A DNA stretch of 64,000 nt, from NCBI GenBank assembly GCA_951640165.1, contig OX621250.1, positions 16,331,501 through 16,395,500 of the forward strand, given 5' to 3'. This document shows positions 9,483 through 21,418 of the stretch, one piece after another. The notes beneath the pieces are model-generated. The model made no database searches. It was not told the DNA's origin and worked only from the letters and a program-made list of their open reading frames with translations. A program made the translations under genes and the position numbers. This stretch comes from Pseudoips prasinana (taxonomy: Eukaryota; Arthropoda; Insecta; Lepidoptera; Nolidae). Within the stretch, counting starts at the first letter, position 1, and each line of letters starts with the position of its first letter.

Positions 9483-10781
9483 TTTTTTTTTTTAAGGGAC
9501 TAGTCCCTCCCTCTTACCCACCACTGCAACTCCTGTAAGCCAGGATCAACAGTGGCACACGATGAAATGACACTGAGCGGTGAGGCTCAGGCATGTCCCG
9601 GGGAATGGCTTTAACTGTCTTGGATCCCGCAACGAATTTAATCAGAAAGAAAAAAGGAGGAGTTAGAAATGAATAGTTCCACTTCCCTCCAGAGCAAAGC
9701 GGGAGACAGAATGATATAAAGAGGCTATAGCCTCATTAAACGAGAGAATTGCAACTAGAGAAGCCAGCTGCAAGAGCACCAAGGATTAATTTAAGGGTCC
9801 TAAGTGAGCTGTTATATTTGATTCCAATAGTAGGTATGGCAAAAGCGCTTAAACGCACGGAAGTTGTTCCTTGTTGCTACAAGATCCGTATAATAAACTA
9901 CTCCAGATATTGGTTGCAAGCTATTTAACATAATATCACGCTGATTTTGCCAGAGATCACATTCCCAAAGTATGTGGTGAGCGGTTTGTTCATATTCGTT
10001 ACAGGAAGTTGAGCACAGACAGATTGGTGAAGATACTAATTTGAAACTAAACAATTTACTTTTAAAATTGCCGTGTCCGGTAAGAAATTGTGCAACACAA
10101 TGGTCTATGATTAGCCAAGTTTTATTTAACCGTTCGCGTATGTCCGGAAAGAACTGGTGCAGATGGCGACCCTTGGTTGAGGTATTCCATCTACATTGCC
10201 ATTCATTTAGCAGTTCGTCATTTAAGTTAGCAATTGGCATAAATAGCCTGGATATTTTAGCACGGTCGCGTAATGATAAGAAATCATTATTTAAATTTTC
10301 TCGCGTAGAATAATACATCGCTGCTCGTCTTTGAACCTCAAGATCAACCGGAAGTACACCCGCTAGTACAGGTAGGGCCTCTGTGCTTACTGTTCTATAG
10401 GCTTTACACAAAAATATCAACGCCAACCTTTGGCTTTGTAGTAATTTACGGCGAGCAGCTCCGATGGTAGCCCTATCAGCCCACACAGGCGAGCCGTAGC
10501 ATATACACCCAAGATAAGTAGCTCCGTAAATGATTCTAAGAGTATTGAAAGAGAGGCCCCAGGTTGCCGTTGATATCCTTGTAAGTGCAAAAAAGTTTCG
10601 CTTAGCCTTTTCTCCAACTGATTTAATATGTTCTATAAACGAGAAGTTCTTTTCTAAAACTAAACCCAAATAACACGTGGATATCTTACGTTTAACAGTA
10701 ACATTATTCAGTTTTACGCTCGGGGGAGATTTTAGTTCACCCTTCAGAAGGAGTTGGTAGGTTTAGGTAGGTTAGTAGGTA
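9483..10781 (-). mobile_element. 5'-truncated R1-like non-LTR retrotransposon
   Basis: The element runs from a 5' truncation at 10781 to a poly(A) tail seen as the T-run at 9483-9493. The 15-bp string AAGACAAACAGACAT lies at 9468-9482 and 10782-10796, a clean target duplication. It keeps the C-terminal third of ORF2 and the 3' UTR. Fragments of the same family are at 3001-3275 and 34128-34190. Confidence 0.85.
9812..10768 (-). pseudogene. R1-like ORF2 C-terminal fragment
   Basis: Reading is open from about 10768 (QLLLKGELKSPPSVKLNN, end of the RT palm) through GLVLEKNFSF to the stop at 9812. Recognisable blocks are GLSFNTLRIIYGATYLGCICYGSPVW (thumb), AYRTVSTEALPVLAGVLPVDL, RLNKTWLIIDH, FLTGHGNFKSKLFSF, and the knuckle-like CLCSTSCNEYEQTAHHILWEC. 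The AYRTVS..AL..LAG..P.DL and FLTGHG blocks are typical of the R1 group. The catalytic YADD box and everything upstream are lost, so it is inactive, although the remaining 319 codons hold no stop. That points to a fairly young insertion. Confidence 0.85.
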
Positions 10782-11199
10782 AGACAAACAGACATGTTCA
10801 TGCAGACAAATATCTGTACTGGGAGGGAATTATACCCACGACTTGCGGCGTGAAAGGCAAGCATTTACCAACCACGCCAACCGGCCTGTCAAAATAATCT
10901 ATATATGTAATTAGTGTATAAGAAAATGAGATCCATGGAAGTTTCGGGTGCCATATTATAACAAGGTTTTTTGTTATAAAAAAATGAAGGACACTATTCT
11001 AACGTAATCATATCAATTTAGGAGATTTTTTGTGGTATGATATTCGAAATAAATATGGTGCCTTAAATAGTTTCAAAGCTAATTTAAATGAAAATTGGTA
11101 TGTCATGACACTCATCATAGATTTTTAAATTAAATATTAAAATGCAAATCATTCTCTACGTCATTTTATCGTTAGGAACTTACTTCGATATTTTATACG

Positions 11200-11428
11200 T
11201 CATCTTCATCATCATGTCAGCAAAATTACGTCCACTGGACAAAAGCCTCCCCAAAGAATGGTGAGATAAGCCATAATCGCCACGCTTAGCAGACGGGTTA
11301 GCGATCGCAGCTTGATAGTCATAGTTCACAGAAAAACGCTGCTGCCCGTTCTCAGGTAGGTATTCCCTCGGGACCATTTCCACGCCCCCCACGGGATGAG
11401 AAGGGATGATGATAGTCTTCGCCATCAC
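11200..11428 (-). mobile_element. ATG-tailed repeat (family A), copy 4
   Basis: Minus orientation: the (CAT)n tail is at 11205-11214, then GTCCACTGGAC and the body back to CACGGGATGAG. On the minus strand the reading HPVGGVEMVPREYLPENGQQ is open through the element, as in the copies at 19783 and 46879. Confidence 0.85.
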
Positions 11429-11636
11429 CACACTTTTTTACGCATTTTATACTACGTAACAATATACATCCATGACCATGACTTCTATTCTAATCGAAGT
11501 CTCAGGTATGAAAACATTTACTCATGCTTAATTACAATTTTTACTACGCTTATGTAAATGTTGTCTGAGTGTCTCTACTTTATGTTGGGTAACTGCCAGC
11601 AAATTTATTAAGTAATTAAATAAATATCTTGACGAC

Positions 11637-11725
11637 TAACACACTGATCTGTATCTGATCCCAAACTAGGTAGAACCAGTACTGGGTAGAAACAGAACTA
11701 GGGCAACCAGACAACTTATAAACAT

Positions 11726-11760
<35 letters not shown>

Positions 11761-11912
11761 CTTCTAAATTCATACATATTATAGATAAATTAAACCCGGA
11801 CATAGAACAAATAATCGTACTCATCATATAAAGATTTATCCTGGATGGGGATTGAACGAACTCACTTCGCAGTCAGGGTCACGAAACACCAGACCAAAAG
11901 ACCAGTCAGGCT
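11637..11912 (-). mobile_element. tRNA-derived SINE, family 3 relative, with internal AT microsatellite
   Basis: Contains CTGATCCCAAACTAGG, GGCAACCAGACAACTTATAAACATA, an (AT)n run, then ACCCGGACATAGAACAAATAATCG and CCTGGATGGGGATTGAACGAACTC. The last block is a B-box-like GTTCAATCCCC on the minus strand. Related pieces are at 21955, 22797, 23880 and 58600. Confidence 0.55.
11729..11757. repeat. (AT)n microsatellite
   Basis: An uninterrupted AT dinucleotide run of about 14 units inside the SINE copy at 11637-11912. Confidence 0.9.
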
Positions 11913-11949
11913 AGTTACTTGTTATACAGTCTGTGATACATCTAGCGAT

Positions 11950-14033
11950 TTTGTATCAATACTAAATACTAGAGTATCCGTGAACTCTCACAGATACTCT
12001 ATTTTCTTCATGATTATAAGTTTGCATTCGTATCGATGAAATCCTTTACCTGGTCCTCAATCAGACAAGAAGCTTCCGTCTTCGGATGTGAACGTGAAGT
12101 AACAGCCCTAGCTCTACGTTAACACCCGAGGAGGAGGAGGAAATGAAATGAAATATTTATTTAGTCACCAGAAACATGGTTACAAGATGCTATATAAAAT
12201 TGTACAGGTTCAGCATGTTACGCCGATTGATTGCCGACAGCATGTAAATTTATACGACATAAGTTATTGATTATTATAAAGTAATTGGAAACTAAAAACG
12301 AGTAGGTCTCTAGTTTTATATGCTAGATTACTTGAAAGGACGTGTGGAGACACACCTCTATCGTCTAGTACCTCAGTCATTGGAAGGCTCCCTAGAATAA
12401 TTCTAAATGTCGTGTTAAATAAATAACGGTACCCTCGGAATGTAACATTTACATTAAGATATTATGGGTCACAAAAATCTACAACAAAATAGGTTTTTTC
12501 AGTACTTGTGGTCAGTTCCTAGAGAGTGAAAGTGGTTATAGTTCCTGAGTTTCTCTGTGCTTCGCACTTTAGTGGTCGTCCCGAGCTGCGATAATTAGAA
12601 AACTGAGTCATGTCAGAGCTTCTTGAACTCCTGGCTCTCCTAACAATATTAAGACCTGAGGTGTATAGAATATTATGTCCCAGATCCATGAAACCAAAAT
12701 AGTGAAGTTAATATTTATTATTAGTTAAGTAAGTACTGAATCTTAATGCCCGTTTTCGTGCTTAAGGGGAGTACCATTAGTTTCCTAATGACCGTTATAC
12801 ATACCAGTGGCTATTATCAAACAATTTATCCTACTACAAGAGTACGTACTCAGTACTCAAGTACGTACGAGTATTATGTGTCTGTAATATAATATGTCAT
12901 TACGTATTGATACACTGTGGACTGTGGCTAGTGATATGAGACCGTGGCGAACTGACCACAGTGTCACAGTATTAATGGTACACAGTATTAACACTAGATC
13001 ATGCCATGAGAATTAAATACCAAAGTGTCGCGCCTTTAAATATACAAATTCATATATATTAAGGGATCTTGCCCAGATTTTTTTTATTAGGTTTATCAAC
13101 AACAAGTTTATACAAGGTTATTTTAAACATCATTATGTAAGTAACTATTACAGTATAACTTATTACTATACTAAACTCCTCATGTACAAAACTATTAGCA
13201 CAGTTAAACATAACTAATATGTTATAACAACTTAGCTAATATTAACTTAATCTACTTAATTATAAATTTATAATAAATAATATTCACAAGTTGTTGCAAA
13301 TAAAAATATGGTAAAAGAGAAAAAAATCTAATCAACTATTAAAATCAGTATCAAATGATTATATTTTATAACCATATATTATAACCATTAGGTAAGATAA
13401 TAAAAAACGGCCAAACTAGCAGTGTTGGGAAGTCTTTAATAGGACAAGTAAAGTATAATTTCCTGTTTTGAATACGACGTCATTAGAACTAATTTTGTTT
13501 AACAACTTATTAATACTAACAGCGATTTTTTCTAAATATCTTACCTTGAAAATTTCTTTTGATGCGTTTTTGTTCGTAGTTCAAAATTTGATCTTAAAAG
13601 CACGGGGTATAATATACCAAACAAAAAAAAAAATAGACATGAGAATGTTATCGCCGTAGTTTTCTTTCTGTTATCTAAATCTTCTGTGATGGTGAACAAC
13701 ATTTACTTACAACGGTACTATCAGGAATGCGCCGTTAACTAATTACAGGAGTCCGTCATATTGGGACGCCTACTAGTTACCTACGGTGATCATTTCTTGT
13801 TAAAAGTTATAAGCTGGGTAGAAACTAATAAAATAAAGTTTATTAAATCGGTATTTACTTAGAAACAACTAAACATAATAACGGCTAAATACGAATTAAA
13901 CTCGCGCTCTGAGAGTTGTGTATCTAGTATTATAAAAAAAGTTAAGTTATATGTGACTAAATATTAGAATTATTCTTAAGGATTTTATTTGATGTTACTC
14001 ACATTCACTACGAATCACAAATCATGCTACCAT
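11950..14033. other. Gene-free A+T-rich stretch
   Basis: No gene is recognised over 2 kb. At 12138-12170 GAGGAGGAGGAAATGAAATGAAATATTTATTT looks like the simple-repeat end of a minus-strand LINE, but no coding part follows. The rest, including 13060-13340, is very A+T-rich without matches elsewhere in the window. Confidence 0.5.
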
Positions 14034-14051
14034 TGTGTGTGTGTGTGTGTT
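14034..14051. repeat. (GT)n microsatellite
   Basis: A short GT run of about nine units. Confidence 0.85.
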
Positions 14052-14164
14052 GCAGTGGCAATGTGGCTCGAGTCGTGTCCTTACCTCTAATATGGAAAAG
14101 GAGGCGATGGCTGGCTCACACGTCATACTCTCTCGTGCAGCTTGCGGTAGCTGGTTGAACTGCA

Positions 14165-14234
14165 GTCTTCCAAAGGCGTCGACAATATGAAAAAACAAAT
14201 TAAATGAGTGGGGTACTCGACGCCTTTGGAAGAC
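14165..14234. repeat. Inverted repeat with perfect 18-bp arms
   Basis: GTCTTCCAAAGGCGTCGA at 14165-14182 pairs exactly with 14217-14234 across a 34-nt spacer. There are no TIR-style ends beyond the arms and no other copy in the window. Confidence 0.85.
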
Positions 14235-14397
14235 TTCGTGATACTTGTTCATTTTGTAAATGTGCGTGATGCACCCACCGTTTGTTTACCTGGCAAGAGG
14301 TTATTTGACTGAAATTGAATGTTATTGTTTATTACTTCCCAATTAATTTGATAAACTAGATGTGTTATATGTGTGCATTAGCCCTCATACCAGCCAA

Positions 14398-14640
14398 TCA
14401 CAATGTAATATACAAGATATAAAAAAAGAAGTCAAAAAGCAAAAGAAGATGGAAATAACAAGCGCGGAGTTTCTTTGTGGCTTCCTTCTCCGGGTCATCT
14501 ACCCCTAGCCTAGCTAGCCTAGAGTAAGCCGCAGCAAAGTAAGCATTCCGTCTTTTCACTTCAGCGCTCTCCCCCCATCCTGATCTGTGGCCAGAACCCC
14601 ATAAGGGTCCCCTTAAGTCGCTCAAATTAAGCTACTGGCT
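14398..14640 (-). other. GC-richer patch with an open frame, unrecognised
   Basis: The minus strand is open for 75 codons (14398-14625): GHRSGWGESAEVKRRNAYFA, then a basic segment with DPEKEATKK. Composition differs from the flanks. I do not recognise the protein. A transposon remnant is the most likely source, judging by the neighbourhood. Confidence 0.3.
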
Positions 14641-14905
14641 CAGTCTTCTGCGCTAGCATAATGCTCGGTGGCTTCAATTTTAATATAATAGTACTAAATT
14701 GGAAAAATAATAGCTTAGTAGCTTGTTATTTATTTAAGGATTAAACAATAAGTGATAAAACAGACTGCACGGATGGACTAGTTATTTTTTATTTTAATAT
14801 TATTTGTTTCGTATTTTACTATATTTATGTATGTGTGCTTGACGAGTACAAGTCTATGTAAATAATAGCGCTGAATAAGTTGCATTATTTCATTTCATTA
14901 CCAAA

Positions 14906-14975
14906 GAATGGGCAGCTGTGACTCTATGTATACTGACTACCATACTGCGGTCACCATCCCATCTGGAAGCCTTTT
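14906..14975 (+). mobile_element. Degenerate family-A fragment
   Basis: GGGCAGCTGTGACTCTATGTATACTGACTACCATACTGCGGTCACCATCCCATCTG tracks the family-A body (GGGCAGCAGCGTCTCTCTGAGTACTATGACCATC...) with many substitutions. A weak GAGGTC-like end follows. Confidence 0.45.
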
Positions 14976-15536
14976 TGCTTTCATCACTTTAATTTCCATT
15001 TTGGAGTCCCTTCAGGAGGTCTTTATCCGGCGGTAGATGACTTTCGGCTGATGTAATAATTAATGCATTTAATCATTACGAAAAACTGGACAGTTTATAT
15101 ATTACGTCTGCAATTAATATTATTGTTTAATTCCTCGCGGCTTTTCAATGGTGTTGCTAGTAATCTTTCTCTATTCTCTATTCACACGTTTCACCCATAC
15201 TGGACATACATAAAGGTGGCATTACGTAAACTGATAAAATAAATATAAAGTCAGCCTCTTAAGGCATTTTCATACCTTAGGTTACACTCTTAATGTTTTC
15301 AATCATGGAAACGTATATTTAAATAACTTGTTAGCGCTGTTGAAGGTCTCTCGTATTGAGAGTAATAAGGATTGGCTGAGTCACACACACCACGTTGGTT
15401 CCAAGTTCGAAACGTTATACATAAAGGGAGGCCTTGGCATTAAAGTTAAATTATAACAAAGAAAAAAGCTGTTGCAAAAAACTCCAAAATAGCAAGCGCG
15501 ATACGTGCTTAGCGAATGGCAAATCTTTCGATACAC

Positions 15537-15870
15537 TTATGATTCACTCGACGTAGAGATCACACAACTGATAATGCTGGAGTTGACAGTATAAGTTAGT
15601 ATTTTCTTTTTACGCTGAAGTGTTTCCGCTTGTTCACGGCCTAATCTGATAGATAGAGCCTTAAGATGCCTGTTCACACCAGCCTTGAATAAACCCATGT
15701 CATAGGAGTCTGGAAACATTTCGTTTGCGAGGGTGTTCCACAGGTTATGTCGAAAGAGGAAGCAAAGAACTTCGTACGGCATAATGGGATGACAACAACA
15801 AACCGGTTGCGAACCTCCCGATGCCTGGTAATCCGATGAAAAAAGGGGGAAGGAGGGATATGTTCATGGA
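15537..15870 (-). pseudogene. Jockey/CR1-group LINE ORF2 C-terminal remnant, frameshifted
   Basis: In one minus-strand frame VRNRFVVVIPLCRTKFFASSF is readable (about 15830-15740). In another, LWNTLANEMFPDSYDMGLFK and then AGVNRHL (15740-15640). Together these form the usual C-terminal block of Jockey/CR1-group ORF2 proteins (CRT..F..SF...LWN.L....FP..Y....FK..VN.HL), now split by a frameshift near 15740. The reverse transcriptase core is absent. A C-terminal 81-codon open frame ends at 15537. It is an old, dead copy. Confidence 0.65.
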
Positions 15871-15967
15871 GGTTTGGAGTATCAAACGTTCTCTACCCCG
15901 TCTAGGTATTCATGCTGTCCAATGTACTCTTCACTTCATATTTCGATAATTAAAGCTTTATGTAATT

Positions 15968-16165
15968 TTGACAATAACTTAATATAAACTAGGTAAATAA
16001 CGAAATTATTACTATTATAAATTAAATATTATATCTAAATATTTTCATAAAATCCGTGTAGAAATGATTATGTGTATTTAACTATATTACTAGAGATATA
16101 TTCTGACAAGCGCTGTTTTAGAGTCTATATAAATAAAAACCTTTTTTTATTTATTTCTTATTAGC
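15968..16165 (+). mobile_element. LINE 3' UTR repeat with ATTT tail, copy 2
   Basis: GACAATAACTTAATATAAAC through CTATATTACTAGAGATATATTCTGACAAGCGC to AATAAAAACCTTTTTTTATTTATT. It matches 7184-7395 and 27349-27566 with scattered changes. Confidence 0.6.
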
Positions 16166-16403
16166 CAACGTACGTGTAATATTCTCCCTAGTACCTTAGC
16201 ACCCACGTGTTTCGGTGCCAATTCCCTTACAGAACAACTATTTCTATGGCATATAGATCCCTGAGTCTGCATGTTCTTTGTGTCGGTAAATTGAATGTTT
16301 ATACAGTCCCTCATTATACATTTGTGTTTGTGCGTTTTTTGTGCAATATAAACAACAAAGAAAATCTCTACTAGTAATATTTGATATTTCATTTTATTAT
16401 TTA

Positions 16404-16690
16404 CTAGCTGTGCCCCGCGGTTTTACCGGCGTTAAATGTTATTAATTATCACAGCTGGAGGAGCTGTGATAATTAATAACATAGAAAGTGATAGCGTGAT
16501 AATATATAGCCTATATGTTGACCCGACGTTTTAGTAACATTCATGCAAAATTTGAAGTAAATCCATGCTGTACTTTTTGAGTTTAGCCCGGACATACATA
16601 CAGACAAACAGACACACAGACACATAGACAAAAATTCTAAAAGCTATATTTTTGGCTTCGATGTTGATTGTAGATCACAACCCAAGTATC
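16404..16690 (-). mobile_element. Family D dispersed element, minus-strand copy with an internal hairpin
   Basis: TACTAGCTGTGCCCCGCGGTTTTACC is the diagnostic end. The far end has CATACATACAGACAAACAGACACACAGACA. A perfect 47-nt hairpin (16436-16482) sits within it that the related copies at 21234 and 21657 lack. Confidence 0.6.
16436..16482. repeat. Perfect short-loop hairpin (21-bp arms)
   Basis: Arms 16436-16456 and 16462-16482 are exact reverse complements with a 5-nt GGAGG loop. It lies inside a family-D element whose other copies show no such inverted repeat, so it arose within this copy. Confidence 0.9.
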
Positions 16691-16849
16691 GTTTTTAAAA
16701 AATATTCAATGTACAGTTTTGACTTTCCTACAATTTTATTATATGTATAGATGCATTGCAAATGGTCCTGTATAACCATAAATTCCAGTAATATGATAAA
16801 TTGACTTCAGACATGTTATTTTTTAGTATATGTTTTTCATAACATGCTA

Positions 16850-17062
16850 GGACATCATTCACACACAGCCATCAGGAAACCAGATAACTGATATATTACG
16901 TATACTGCTATTTTTTTTAATACTTACTTATATAGGTAATTACACCCAGACTCAGGAAAAACAGACATGTTCATGCACACAAAACTCTGTCCGGGGTGGG
17001 AATCGAACCGACGAACTGCGGCGTGAAAGGCAAGTGTTTATAAACCACGCCAACCGGCCCGC
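16850..17062 (-). mobile_element. tRNA-derived SINE, family 3, uninterrupted copy
   Basis: TACACCCAGACTCAGG, AAACAGACATGTTCATGCACAC and GGGTGGGAATCGAACC lead into GCGTGAAAGGCAAG and CCACGCCAACCGGCC. Read on the minus strand this starts with the GGCCGGTTGGCGTGGTT head and has a GGTTCGATTCCCACCC B box. This copy shows what the split copy at 9440-10905 looked like before its LINE insertion. Confidence 0.7.
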
Positions 17063-18825
17063 CAAATTAGCATATTAGCAAATCTTAGCTATTTTTATTA
17101 TATATAATTAATAATTTAAAAACTCCATATTTACACTTCTAATATTATTTTTGAACAGTACCTATTTGTACCTATGTCGTTTATTTTAATCAGATTTGTA
17201 TACTATAAATTTGGCTAATATGTGAGTTGGCCTCACCGATCCGTAAACATTTGTCCAGCTAAAGCCGCTAAACCTGTGGTCAGTATGAACATACATACTT
17301 AATTGGATTACCGCTAATATTTTTATTGATGAGCGCATCCGTGGTTTATAGAGCGCATTAAGTTGTCGTTGCTGGCTAAATAAGCAGGTAACAGTCGTTA
17401 ATCCATATCAAAGAACTACTGGGTGCCTTGAATACCCGTGGCTATGTTACAGTCTCATTCACGGCTTATACAAAGGTACACCATTAGAATGCATCAAATG
17501 CCCTCTCCCATTCTCAATCGAATGTTTTCGCGTCTACACTTATTAACGTATTGTGAAAAACGTCTACATCTTTGACATTAGCCATAAGTAAAGGTTTAAA
17601 GGGCGTGATACATACTGAAACTATTAGGCAATATAATATCGTTGTTGCGCTTTTAAAACCTATGGGTCAAAATGACTTCTACGGGTAAATCAATAAAAAC
17701 CATTGACAGAAAAAATATAAGAAAAAGGAACTAAAACATATACATATGGGTAAGAATTATATACTTAATTTCTTACATTTTATTTCGTTAAGGCTGTTGT
17801 AATGTCATATTTAAAATAGTACATGTAATATAAGAATATTTTGAGTAATATCATATTTTGAATAATAAAATATTATGAATAGTATCCTAAGGAAGTATAT
17901 TTGAAATCATGAAATATGTAAATTTTCGATGGGAGCATCGCCTACATATCAGGTGTGCAATGTTTGATAGAGCTTGTGACTACGAACTAAGAAATGAGTT
18001 TATTTGACTACAATTACACATACGATATTAGTCATAAGTCGCAACGACCATATACTACATAAGCTAACTATAGCCGACATAATCTCAAAACTAAGAAATC
18101 AGAAATTTAATCGGCCAGAAGGTCTCAAACCAGCAGTCTCTACCAATCCGGGCTAACTGCTCTGCGTTAAGCTACGAACGATATACATTGGTATCAAATT
18201 AGGATTCCCTTGCTAACACCCTTTTGGAGGACTTAGGTGTTATTCAGTGGCTTACTTTTGTAACAAAATCAATTATTACCACCTGTTTTTATTTCCTGGA
18301 TGTATTTATTTTATTTTTCAAGTGCCTGCATTATTTAGTATTTTCTGTTACACCGTCATATTTATATTTATTTTTATATGGATGGCCGTTGGCCACAGTT
18401 GAAAATCAGCGCTACAGTCATCTGTGGCAGAATGCTGAACTGTGGCCTTTTAGTCACAAAGGTGCTTAGTATGGGTACCACATCGAATAGGTGCGTAAAA
18501 TTATGTTATAGAAAAATGTATTAATTGTTATTTATTAGTATCAATTTTTTTTATGTATTCTTCTGTGTGTTGTACCCTTATTACTATTACTTTTACTTAA
18601 TTTATACTGATGTACGTTGTGTCTAATAAATATATATTCTTTCTTTCTTTCTTTCTTCTTTATTTTCATAGAAGAGGTTCGAGACCGGATGCCTAAATGT
18701 ATGATTTTTGAAATTAGATTAACGCTGTCCATTGCCTATAATGCTATACAATTTTAAATGTAATAATATAACCTTGATGTTAAAAAAAACACTAATATGA
18801 ATAAACGAAACTAATATCTAACTTC
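17063..18825. other. Gene-free stretch
   Basis: A 1.7-kb stretch without recognised coding sequence. A (TTTC)n run lies at 18637-18657. A GGTCTCAAACCAGCAG patch near 18122 may be an eroded tRNA-like unit. Open frames of about 80 codons (for example 18224-18469) show only hydrophobic, A+T-driven residues. Confidence 0.5.
18637..18657. repeat. (TTTC)n microsatellite
   Basis: About five TTTC units, continuing as TTCTTTATTTTC. Confidence 0.85.
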
Positions 18826-19150
18826 ATCATCATATCAGCTGAAAGGCGCCCACTGCTGGACAATGGCCTCCCCCAAAGATCTCCATTATTCCTTATTATT
18901 TCCGGTCTTGCACAACCCGCATCCAGCGGCTTCCAGAGACCCTCACAAGGTCATCGGTCCATCTTGTAGGGGACCTGTCTACGCTGCGTCTTCCGGTTCG
19001 TGGTCGCCACTCGAGAACCTTTCTGCCCCAGCGGCTGTCGGTTCTACGAGCAGGGCGCATGCCCTGGCCTCTGCCACCTCAACTTGAAAATTCTTCAGGC
19101 TGTGTCGGTTACTTTGGTTCGCCTGCGGATCTCAACATTTCTGATTCGTT
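18826..19150 (-). pseudogene. RTE ORF2 C-terminus with (ATG)n tail
   Basis: The minus strand encodes the conserved RTE end, LEWRPRTGRR, a WTDDL block, then GSRWMR and VQQW, broken by stops and indels. It finishes in an AGCTGATATGATGATGAAG tail (seen as CATCATCATATCAGCT at 18827-18841). Upstream on the minus strand, coding similarity fades in the 19080-19150 region. It is a 5'-truncated dead copy. A shorter copy lies at 58365-58550. Confidence 0.75.
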
Positions 19151-19429
19151 CTCGACATCTAACTTATCTTTTATAAATCTTTTGTAGTAGTATTAAACTA
19201 TCCTGATCTTACCGACTATCATGATAAGTGTTAATGAATGTTGCATTACTTGGTATTGTAGTTTCATTGTAACTGCACACAGTAGTGTTTGTATCCCTTT
19301 TGTGGTATTAGCAGTATACAATTGTCTATTCACGAAGGCTTCTTCACCGTAAATTTAGTTGAGCCAAGCTGAAGGTCACCTTAAGTAGAACGCTAAATTG
19401 GTTGACTTCGCTAAATTGTTTTCGAGCGG

Positions 19430-19500
19430 TGTAGGCCGTTCGGTTAGGTAGGTCATTTTGCTAGGTAGGATGTGGGTTCGACTCCCACCCCGATCAGATT
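19430..19500 (+). repeat. tRNA-like SINE head fragment
   Basis: GGCCGTTCGGTTAGGTAGG and GGTTCGACTCCCACCC are spaced like A- and B-box regions. The segment lacks a full tRNA cloverleaf, so I read it as a SINE remnant. Confidence 0.45.
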
Positions 19501-19782
19501 TTGTCTATAAATGACGTGCCTCGGAGTGGATGATAAGCAGTTTGAACCGGTTATTGTCGAAAATCGAAAAACATCTACGGTTAATTAGTCAAAAGCCTAA
19601 TAGAATCTAATAGTACCTACTTAATAGGTCTACCCATCTTGTTGCTGGTTGTCAATGGGTTTCGAGGTCATTTGGCAGGGACTTAATTATTGCAGCTAAC
19701 CCCAATAAGTTCAAGTGGGAACCAACATTTTTTTTGGTTCAATATTTGGACGTTGTCATGGGTTTTATATTGTTTTCGGTCT

Positions 19783-20022
19783 ACTGTGTGGTGACTGCGG
19801 CGAATATCAGATCCAATTTCATCCCGTGGGGGGCGTAGAAGCCGACCCGAGTGAATATCTACCAGTGGATGGGCAGCAGCTTCTTTCTGAGTACTATGAC
19901 TATCATACTGCGATCGCCAACCCGTCTGCCAAGCGTAGCGATTATGGCATATCGCCTCAAGATGACTTTTGGGGGAGGCTTTTCTCCAGCAGCGGAATTC
20001 TTACAGCACTTATGATGATGGG
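19783..20022 (+). mobile_element. ATG-tailed repeat (family A), copy 5
   Basis: Starts CTGTGTGGTGACTGCGG, then CGAATATCAGATCCAATTTCATCCCG, the GTCGACCCG-type and CGATCGCCAACCCG blocks, and an ATGATGATG tail. The reading HPVGGVEADPSEYLPVDGQQ continues openly through AIANPSAKRSDYGISPQDD to the tail. Confidence 0.85.
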
Positions 20023-21233
20023 TTTACAAATTAATTCAACACCAATGATGCGTGGTCAAAATTGCATGTTTACATTAAAAAGGTTATGAAGACAACGTTA
20101 AGTTGTATGTGGCTTGTTCTCCCTAGAAATGAATTCCTGGCTACGTCTATGAATACTTCTATATTGACAGAGAATTCTTGTGAAATACCGCGCAACATGG
20201 TTCGCTTCCGGGTCGCTAGTGAGATTGTTTTGAAACCCGACGCCAGCTGGCTACACCTGCGCCATTTGCGCGACCACCTTTCTTTAATATGATTTAATTA
20301 ACATAAACAACGAAGCATCGCGTATAATAGGTTTGTCCGAAAGTTTAAGGTTAAGCAGATAAAGTTATAAGTGATCCGCATATTACTATTTCCTGTAATA
20401 CGTAAAATGGAGTGAGCATGGTATAAATTCATTAATAAAACTCCCTGGCCGCGTTAGTCCTGTACAAAACCATTTTTTTAACAAAATTTACCTATTTGAT
20501 ATAATTTACATTATATAAAGTTAATAAAATAAAGCACTTGAGGCGGTCATAGCCAATTGCCCTCACAAAACTTCTTTAGCGGCGTTGTGCACTTTTTTGG
20601 GATGGGTAAAAAATGTTAAACTCGCGTCAGGACACGCGACCTGATTTAATATTTAGTAAGACGGGGGTCTTTTTTTAATTAACACTGGCCGTTTATGCAC
20701 TCACATGACCACAGCATTTTTTCTTAATTAGCTATGTTAGAATTTTTACAGCCGACTGTCTAACCAACATTAGTTCCATTTTTAAAATTTATTCCCATCA
20801 TGAAGCAATTACTATAAGCCTGTAGGTCTTTACCGCCCAAAAGTGGGAAATAGCATCTTCCACTCGCTACGAGGATGAAATAAACACTACTTTCCGAGTA
20901 TGAGAAATGAAAAAATAGTTTTAACTTTTATCGGCAGTCCCCAAAGACTGCCCCACATGTTTTTTTTTTCAGGAAAGCCATACTGATTATGCCTTCTGTT
21001 TATGTTTTTGTTTTTATGAACACATCTGTATTACGGTACAGTGTGACTGGCATTTTGTCACGCTCCAAATAAGGAATCCTTGTATACTTTAATGGTGCAA
21101 TAATGAGTTGCGGTTTTACTCTCGTTTACTAAATTACATACCTACTAGCAAAAACAATATTAATATTACTATGGATAGGCATAAAATTGTATGATTATTG
21201 CACCTGGTTGTTATAATTTCAAAACTATAAAAT
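20023..21233. other. Gene-free stretch
   Basis: No recognisable genes or dispersed elements. Short open frames only. Confidence 0.5.
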
Positions 21234-21418
21234 ACTAGCTGTGGCCCGCGGATTTACCCGCGCTAAACTTGTAAATTATATATACATATAGTTCCAAGGA
21301 GTCCTCTAACTCCTTAGCAAATTTTATTAAAATCGCTACAGCGATTTAGACGTGAAGTGAAGAAGTAACAAACATACACAGTCACAAACTTTCGCCTTTA
21401 TAATATTAGTGTGATTTG
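21234..21418 (-). mobile_element. Family D dispersed element, compact copy
   Basis: Read on the minus strand: TCACACTAATATTATAAAGGCGAAAG head, GAAGTAACAAAC-type core and CCCGCGGGCCACAGCTAGT end. This is the most complete short form in the window, about 185 bp. Confidence 0.65.

Larger units (their letters stand above)
9440..10905 (-). mobile_element. tRNA-derived SINE, family 3, split by an R1-like LINE
   Basis: The left part (9440-9482: TATTTACACATAGACTCAAG, then ACAAACAGACAT) and right part (10782-10905: GTTCATGCAGACAAATATCTG to GCCAACCGGCC) together match the continuous copy at 16850-17062. On the minus strand it carries GGTTGGCGTGGTTGGT (A-box area) and a degenerate B box. A 1.3-kb LINE sits inside, bounded by 15-bp duplications. 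Confidence 0.7.

Noticed and set aside
19430..19500. A tRNA gene, suggested by GGTTCGACTCCCACCC
   Set aside because: No acceptor stem or cloverleaf could be formed. It looks like a SINE head.
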